NCBI GenBank assembly: GCA_023435725.1
Contig: JAEYRD010000142.1
Span: 1 to 64,000, forward strand
Reading direction: 5' to 3'
DNA: 64,000 nt
DNA from: Pseudomonadota bacterium
GTDB lineage: Bacteria; Pseudomonadota; Alphaproteobacteria; Rhizobiales; Xanthobacteraceae
Each line of letters begins with the position of its first letter. The first letter of the stretch is position 1. The position numbers and the translations under genes were made by a program. Of this stretch, positions 60,974 through 64,000 are shown piece by piece. The notes below the pieces were generated by a model that saw only the letters and a list, made by a program, of their open reading frames with translations, ran no database searches and was not told the DNA's origin.

Positions 60974-62779
60974 TCACCCCGTCGCAGCCGCCATATACTT
61001 CCGCCAGCCGCCATAGGCGGTGATGTCGCGGGCATCGCCGAGCACCTCGGGCTCGACGATGAATCCCTTCACGCTGCGGCCGTCGGCAAGTCGAACCGTG
61101 CCGATTGCCATCGGCGCGGGGATTGCGTTGACGAACTTGCCGAAGGCTGACGATGACAACGACCAGATCTCCAGCTCGATCGCAGCGCCCTTGCCAGCCT
61201 CGACGCGCAGCATACCCGGTTTCGGCGGCGTGGTCTTCAATGCATAGAGCTTGTAGTCCGGCGCGGTCTTGCTTGCCTCGATCAGCTTTCCGTCCAGCGC
61301 CGTCAATTCACCGTTTAGCGCCATGCCGGAGAGGTGCGCGCCGACCACTGCGATGGGAATCTCGTCGCCGCCGTTTGCGGCGAGCTGTGCGAGCGGTGCC
61401 TGCGCCACGCCCTTCGCGCCGACCGCCAGCTTTGTATCGGCATGGAAGACACGGCCGATGCTCGCGAGCAGCGCATCGCGTCCGGCGGGCGCGAGCAGCG
61501 TGATCCCGAACGGAATGCCGTCGGCACGCATCTCTGCCGGGATGGCGAGGCCGCAGAGGTCGAGCAGGTTGACGAAATTGGTGTAGGTGCCGAGCCGGCT
61601 GTTGAGCTCGATCGGATTGGCGAGCACCTGGGCGGTCGTATAGGCCGTCGGCGCCGTCGGCAGCACCAGCGCGTCGATGTTGGCAAGGGTACGCTCGGCG
61701 ATCTTGCGCAGGCCCTGCAGGCGGTACAGTGCAGAGAAGGTTTCCGCCGCCGTGAGCCGCGCGCCGGCCGCGGTGATCTCGCGCGTTACGGGATGGATTG
61801 CATCGGGTGCCGAGGCGAGCAGGTTGCGGATCACGAGATAGCGCTCGGCAACCCATGGCCCCTCATAGAGCAGCCGCGCCGTCTCGTAGAACGGTTCGAG
61901 GTCGAACTCGACCAGCGTTGCGCCAAGTGCGGTCCAGCGCTTCAGCGCATCGGCATAGGCGGCCTCCGCCTTCTTGTCGCCGAAGAAGATCAACTGCCCG
62001 TTGCGCGGCACGCCGAGGCGCAGGTTCGCGGGGAACGGCGTGATCGGCCCCAGCGGCCGGTCGCGCGAGAATGGATCGGCCTGGTCGGGGCCCGCCATCA
62101 CCGACAGCGCGAGTGCGGCGTCGTCCACGGTCAGCGCGAATACCGAGATGCAGTCGAGCGTGCGGCACGCCGGCACGAGACCGGCGGTCGAGATCATGCC
62201 GAGGCTCGGCTTCAGCCCGACGATGTTGTTGAGCATCGCCGGCACGCGCCCGCTGCCGGCGGTGTCCGTGCCCAGCGACAGCGGCACCAGCCCGGCGCCG
62301 ACGGCGACCGCCGATCCCGAACTCGAGCCTCCGGGAATGAGATCTTCGCGGATCGAATTCCCCGGGATGCCGTAAGGCGAGCGCACACCGACGAGGCCGG
62401 TCGCGAACTGGTCGAGATTGGTCTTGCCGATGATGATGGCGCCCGCGGCGCGCAGACGCTCCACCGCGGTCGAGTCATGCGCCGGTGTATAGGAAAATGC
62501 CGGGCAGGCCGCGGTGGTCGGAAATCCCAGCGCGTCGATATTGTCCTTCACCGCGACCGGCACGCCGTAGAGCGGCAGGCTCGCGGCATCCTTGCGCGTG
62601 ACGAGCCTCTCGGCTTCCGCGATCGCGTCCTTCTCGTCGCGCAGGCTGATGAAGACGGCGGGATCTCTGTGGTCGCGAATGCGCTGATAGGTACGCGCGA
62701 TCGTCTGCGCCGGCGTCTGTGTGCCCGCGCGATGCGCGGCCACGATCGCGGCGATCGTTTCAGGCTGCTCAGCCCCCAT
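60974..62779 (-). CDS. atzF: Allophanate hydrolase (AtzF-like)
   Basis: 601 aa; splits allophanate to CO2 and ammonia, the last step of urea-carboxylase and s-triazine routes. The N-terminal amidase domain has Lys78 (GVPVAVKDNID), the cis-Ser region PGGSSSGSAV and nucleophile Ser176 (GTDTAGSGRVP). The extra C-terminal domain of about 130 residues (VAVVGAHLSGMALNGEL...KPGMLRVEAGKGAAIELEIWSLS, ending GDARDITAYGGWRKYM) marks it as AtzF/DUR1-type. The ATG at 62779 is chosen because the sigma-54 promoter predicts transcription starting near the upstream ATG (62809). No urea carboxylase is adjacent. Confidence 0.93.
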   Translation of the reverse strand: MGAEQPETIAAIVAAHRAGTQTPAQTIARTYQRIRDHRDPAVFISLRDEKDAIAEAERLVTRKDAASLPLYGVPVAVKDNIDALGFPTTAACPAFSYTPAHDSTAVERLRAAGAIIIGKTNLDQFATGLVGVRSPYGIPGNSIREDLIPGGSSSGSAVAVGAGLVPLSLGTDTAGSGRVPAMLNNIVGLKPSLGMISTAGLVPACRTLDCISVFALTVDDAALALSVMAGPDQADPFSRDRPLGPITPFPANLRLGVPRNGQLIFFGDKKAEAAYADALKRWTALGATLVEFDLEPFYETARLLYEGPWVAERYLVIRNLLASAPDAIHPVTREITAAGARLTAAETFSALYRLQGLRKIAERTLANIDALVLPTAPTAYTTAQVLANPIELNSRLGTYTNFVNLLDLCGLAIPAEMRADGIPFGITLLAPAGRDALLASIGRVFHADTKLAVGAKGVAQAPLAQLAANGGDEIPIAVVGAHLSGMALNGELTALDGKLIEASKTAPDYKLYALKTTPPKPGMLRVEAGKGAAIELEIWSLSSSAFGKFVNAIPAPMAIGTVRLADGRSVKGFIVEPEVLGDARDITAYGGWRKYMAAATG

Positions 62780-62819
62780 GTCGATAAAGCTCCGGCAACT
62801 TGTGTTCATCCGGATTGAA

Positions 62820-62834
62820 GCAAGTGGTGTGCCA
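62820..62834 (-). promoter_or_regulatory. Sigma-54 (-24/-12) promoter of the allophanate hydrolase gene
   Basis: On the minus strand TGGCACACCACTTGC matches TGGCAC-N5-TTGC exactly. Transcription would start near 62808, some 30 bases before the chosen ATG. Confidence 0.75.
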
Positions 62835-62844
62835 TTGTGTACAA
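62835..62844. promoter_or_regulatory. Putative GntR-type operator abutting the sigma-54 promoter
   Basis: TTGTGTACAA (ATTGTGTACAAT with flanks) is one base from TTGTATACAA and touches the upstream edge of the -24 element. It matches the site at 52346. A bound regulator here would block polymerase. Confidence 0.5.
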
Positions 62845-62973
62845 TATCCGGGCAGAGCGGCTGCTTCAGATATTATCGAGGCATCAGTGGCTTGGCGACT
62901 TTTTCGATGACTGAGCGGACCGCCATGCCCACGCCCTGTTACGGGCATTTGCGTAAATATTGGGCAGCTTGGA

Positions 62974-63480
62974 TCAGGTGAAGCCGGCGAGGATCTCGAG
63001 CAGCCGCTCGCGGTTCTCCTTGCCGATCTTCGCCTCGACATGGCGCTCGTGCTCGGCGGCGAGGCGCTTGAATTTCGCCAGCGCCGTCTCGCCCTGCGTC
63101 GTGAGGTGCAGCGCGTGCGAGCGCCGGTCCGCCTTCGACTTGATCCGCTTCACGAGCTTGCGCTGCTCGAGCCTGTCGAGCAGATGCACCAGCCGGGCGC
63201 GCTCGATGCCGAGGCGCTTTGCCACCGCCATCTGCGACAGGCCCGGATTGGCGCCGATCACCGTCAGCACCGAATATTGTGTCGGCCGGATGTCGACATC
63301 GCCGAGCGTCTTGATGAAGTCCTGGAAGATCCAGATCTGGAAGCGCCGCACCGCATAGCCGGCGTGACCGACCAGCGCGTCGAGGGCGATCTCGTCCGCG
63401 TCGATCGGCCGCGCCGCGCCGTTGCCGGTGCGTTTGCGCGGGGAGAGGCGGGCGTCGGCTCGGGCTGCGCTGGCTGTCAC
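62974..63480 (-). CDS. MarR family regulator
   Basis: 168 aa from the GTG at 63480, with GCAGGAGA eight bases before it. The winged helix is RPTQYSVLTVIGANPGLSQMAVAKRLGIERARLVHLLDRLEQRKLVKRIKSKADRRSHALHLTTQGETALAKF. It is divergent from a feruloyl-CoA-synthase-like gene with a perfect palindrome between. Ligand-CoA-responsive MarR repressors of hydroxycinnamate degradation (CouR/FerR type) have this arrangement, so control by the CoA thioester is likely but inferred. A much longer frame from 63849 covers the promoter and is rejected. Confidence 0.9.
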   Translation of the reverse strand: MTASAARADARLSPRKRTGNGAARPIDADEIALDALVGHAGYAVRRFQIWIFQDFIKTLGDVDIRPTQYSVLTVIGANPGLSQMAVAKRLGIERARLVHLLDRLEQRKLVKRIKSKADRRSHALHLTTQGETALAKFKRLAAEHERHVEAKIGKENRERLLEILAGFT

Positions 63481-63530
63481 ATCGTGTCTCCTGCCGTGCA
63501 ACCTTAGCGTCTCGACGACGTGAGCGGAAG

Positions 63531-63551
63531 ATTGTTGTTGACGACAACAAT
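63531..63551. promoter_or_regulatory. MarR-type operator palindrome
   Basis: ATTGTTGT-TGACG-ACAACAAT is a perfect 8+8 bp inverted repeat between the MarR gene and the divergent CoA-ligase gene. It could control both. Confidence 0.7.
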
Positions 63552-63628
63552 TGGCATGCCCAACATTATGGCCAAAGCAGCCCGGAACGAGGCTGCGACC
63601 GATCACGGGTTCGGGCGAGGAGGAAGCC

Positions 63629-64000
63629 ATGACAACCGCCCCACGCGGTGACGCTGCAAGCCTGTTCGCAGCGCCGAAGACCGTCGCCGAACATCGCGCA
63701 GACGGCAGCATCGTGCTGCGCTCGCCCGAGCCGTTGCGCGACAGTGCACGCTGCATCGGCGACTGGCTGGAGCAGTGGGCGCAGCAAACGCCTGATACGA
63801 TCTTCCTTGCCGAGCGTGGCAATACCGAAGCGCCATGGACCACCGTCACCTATGGGCAAGCGCTGCGCCAGGTTCGGGCGGCGGCGTCCTGGATTCTGGC
63901 ACAGGGTCTTGGCGCCGAACGCCCGCTCGTCATCCTCTCCGACAACAGCATCGATCATGCGCTGCTCGCACTTGCGGCCCAGCATGTCGGCGTGCCCTCG
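63629..64000 (+). CDS. Feruloyl-CoA synthase-like AMP-dependent ligase (truncated by window edge)
   Basis: The first 124 codons only. GAGGAGGAA lies just before the ATG. The opening has the feruloyl-CoA synthase form (SIVLRSPEPLRDSARCIGDWLEQWAQQTPDTIFLAERG, then TVTYGQALRQVRAAASWILAQGLGAERPLVILSDNSIDHALLALAAQHVGVPS). The adenylate-forming core lies beyond the window, so the catalytic motifs cannot be checked. Divergence from a MarR regulator with a shared operator supports hydroxycinnamate catabolism. Confidence 0.85.
   Translation, partial: MTTAPRGDAASLFAAPKTVAEHRADGSIVLRSPEPLRDSARCIGDWLEQWAQQTPDTIFLAERGNTEAPWTTVTYGQALRQVRAAASWILAQGLGAERPLVILSDNSIDHALLALAAQHVGVPS

Overview
The window is a GC-rich alphaproteobacterial chromosome segment that looks like Bradyrhizobium. 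The reasons are the dense set of solute-binding proteins and acyl-CoA enzymes, a compact sox cluster, a ferulate-type MarR/CoA-ligase pair, and many small dispersed palindromic repeats of the kind that litter Bradyrhizobium genomes. This placement is by inspection, not by a search. I saw no tRNA, rRNA, CRISPR array, insertion sequence or prophage.

Layout. 0.1-5.9 kb (minus strand): an iron-dependent alcohol dehydrogenase, an acyl-CoA synthetase, then a peptide-type ABC binding protein and permease whose remaining subunits should lie off the left edge. 6.4-10.7 kb (plus): an RND efflux adaptor and pump. 10.9 kb: an orphan type I binding protein. 12.2-16.9 kb (minus): an ABC ATPase, FtsX-like permease, lipocalin-like (AttH/CrtC) protein and MAPEG protein. 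17-21.5 kb: two MFS carriers and a D-aminoacylase-like amidohydrolase. 22-27.9 kb (minus): soxX-Y-Z-A-K-B, a DsrE-like protein and a persulfide dioxygenase-rhodanese fusion. 28-38 kb: DUF938 methyltransferase, prolyl oligopeptidase, two MFS carriers, a VOC protein, a carboxymuconolactone-decarboxylase-like protein and a pair of acyl-CoA dehydrogenases. 38-43.6 kb (minus): an amino-acid binding protein, an L,D-transpeptidase, an internally duplicated membrane protein, a thioredoxin/CcdA pair and an ECF sigma factor. 43.9-49.4 kb (minus): a signalling operon with a TRAP-type binding protein, two histidine kinases and an OmpR-type regulator. 49.7-52.2 kb: an orphan UgpB-like binding protein and an APH-fold protein.

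The most interesting part is 52.3-62.9 kb. A plus-strand operon encodes a complete peptide-family ABC importer (binding protein, two permeases, a possible 31-codon micro-ORF and a fused double ATPase), then AtzG-, AtzE- and AtzH-like proteins, then a GntR regulator. A convergent gene encodes an AtzF-like allophanate hydrolase. Both transcription units start at sequences matching the sigma-54 -24/-12 consensus, and both carry a TTGTATACAA-like half-palindrome pair. I read this as a nitrogen-limitation-controlled system for importing a ureide of unknown identity and degrading it via carboxybiuret/allophanate chemistry. No cyanuric acid hydrolase or biuret hydrolase is present in the window.

A dispersed hairpin repeat (CCTCTCCCC...GGGGAGAGG family), otherwise intergenic, has inserted in frame into the linker of the fused ATPase. 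The right edge holds a MarR regulator divergent from a truncated feruloyl-CoA-synthase-like gene, with a perfect 8+8 bp palindrome between them.
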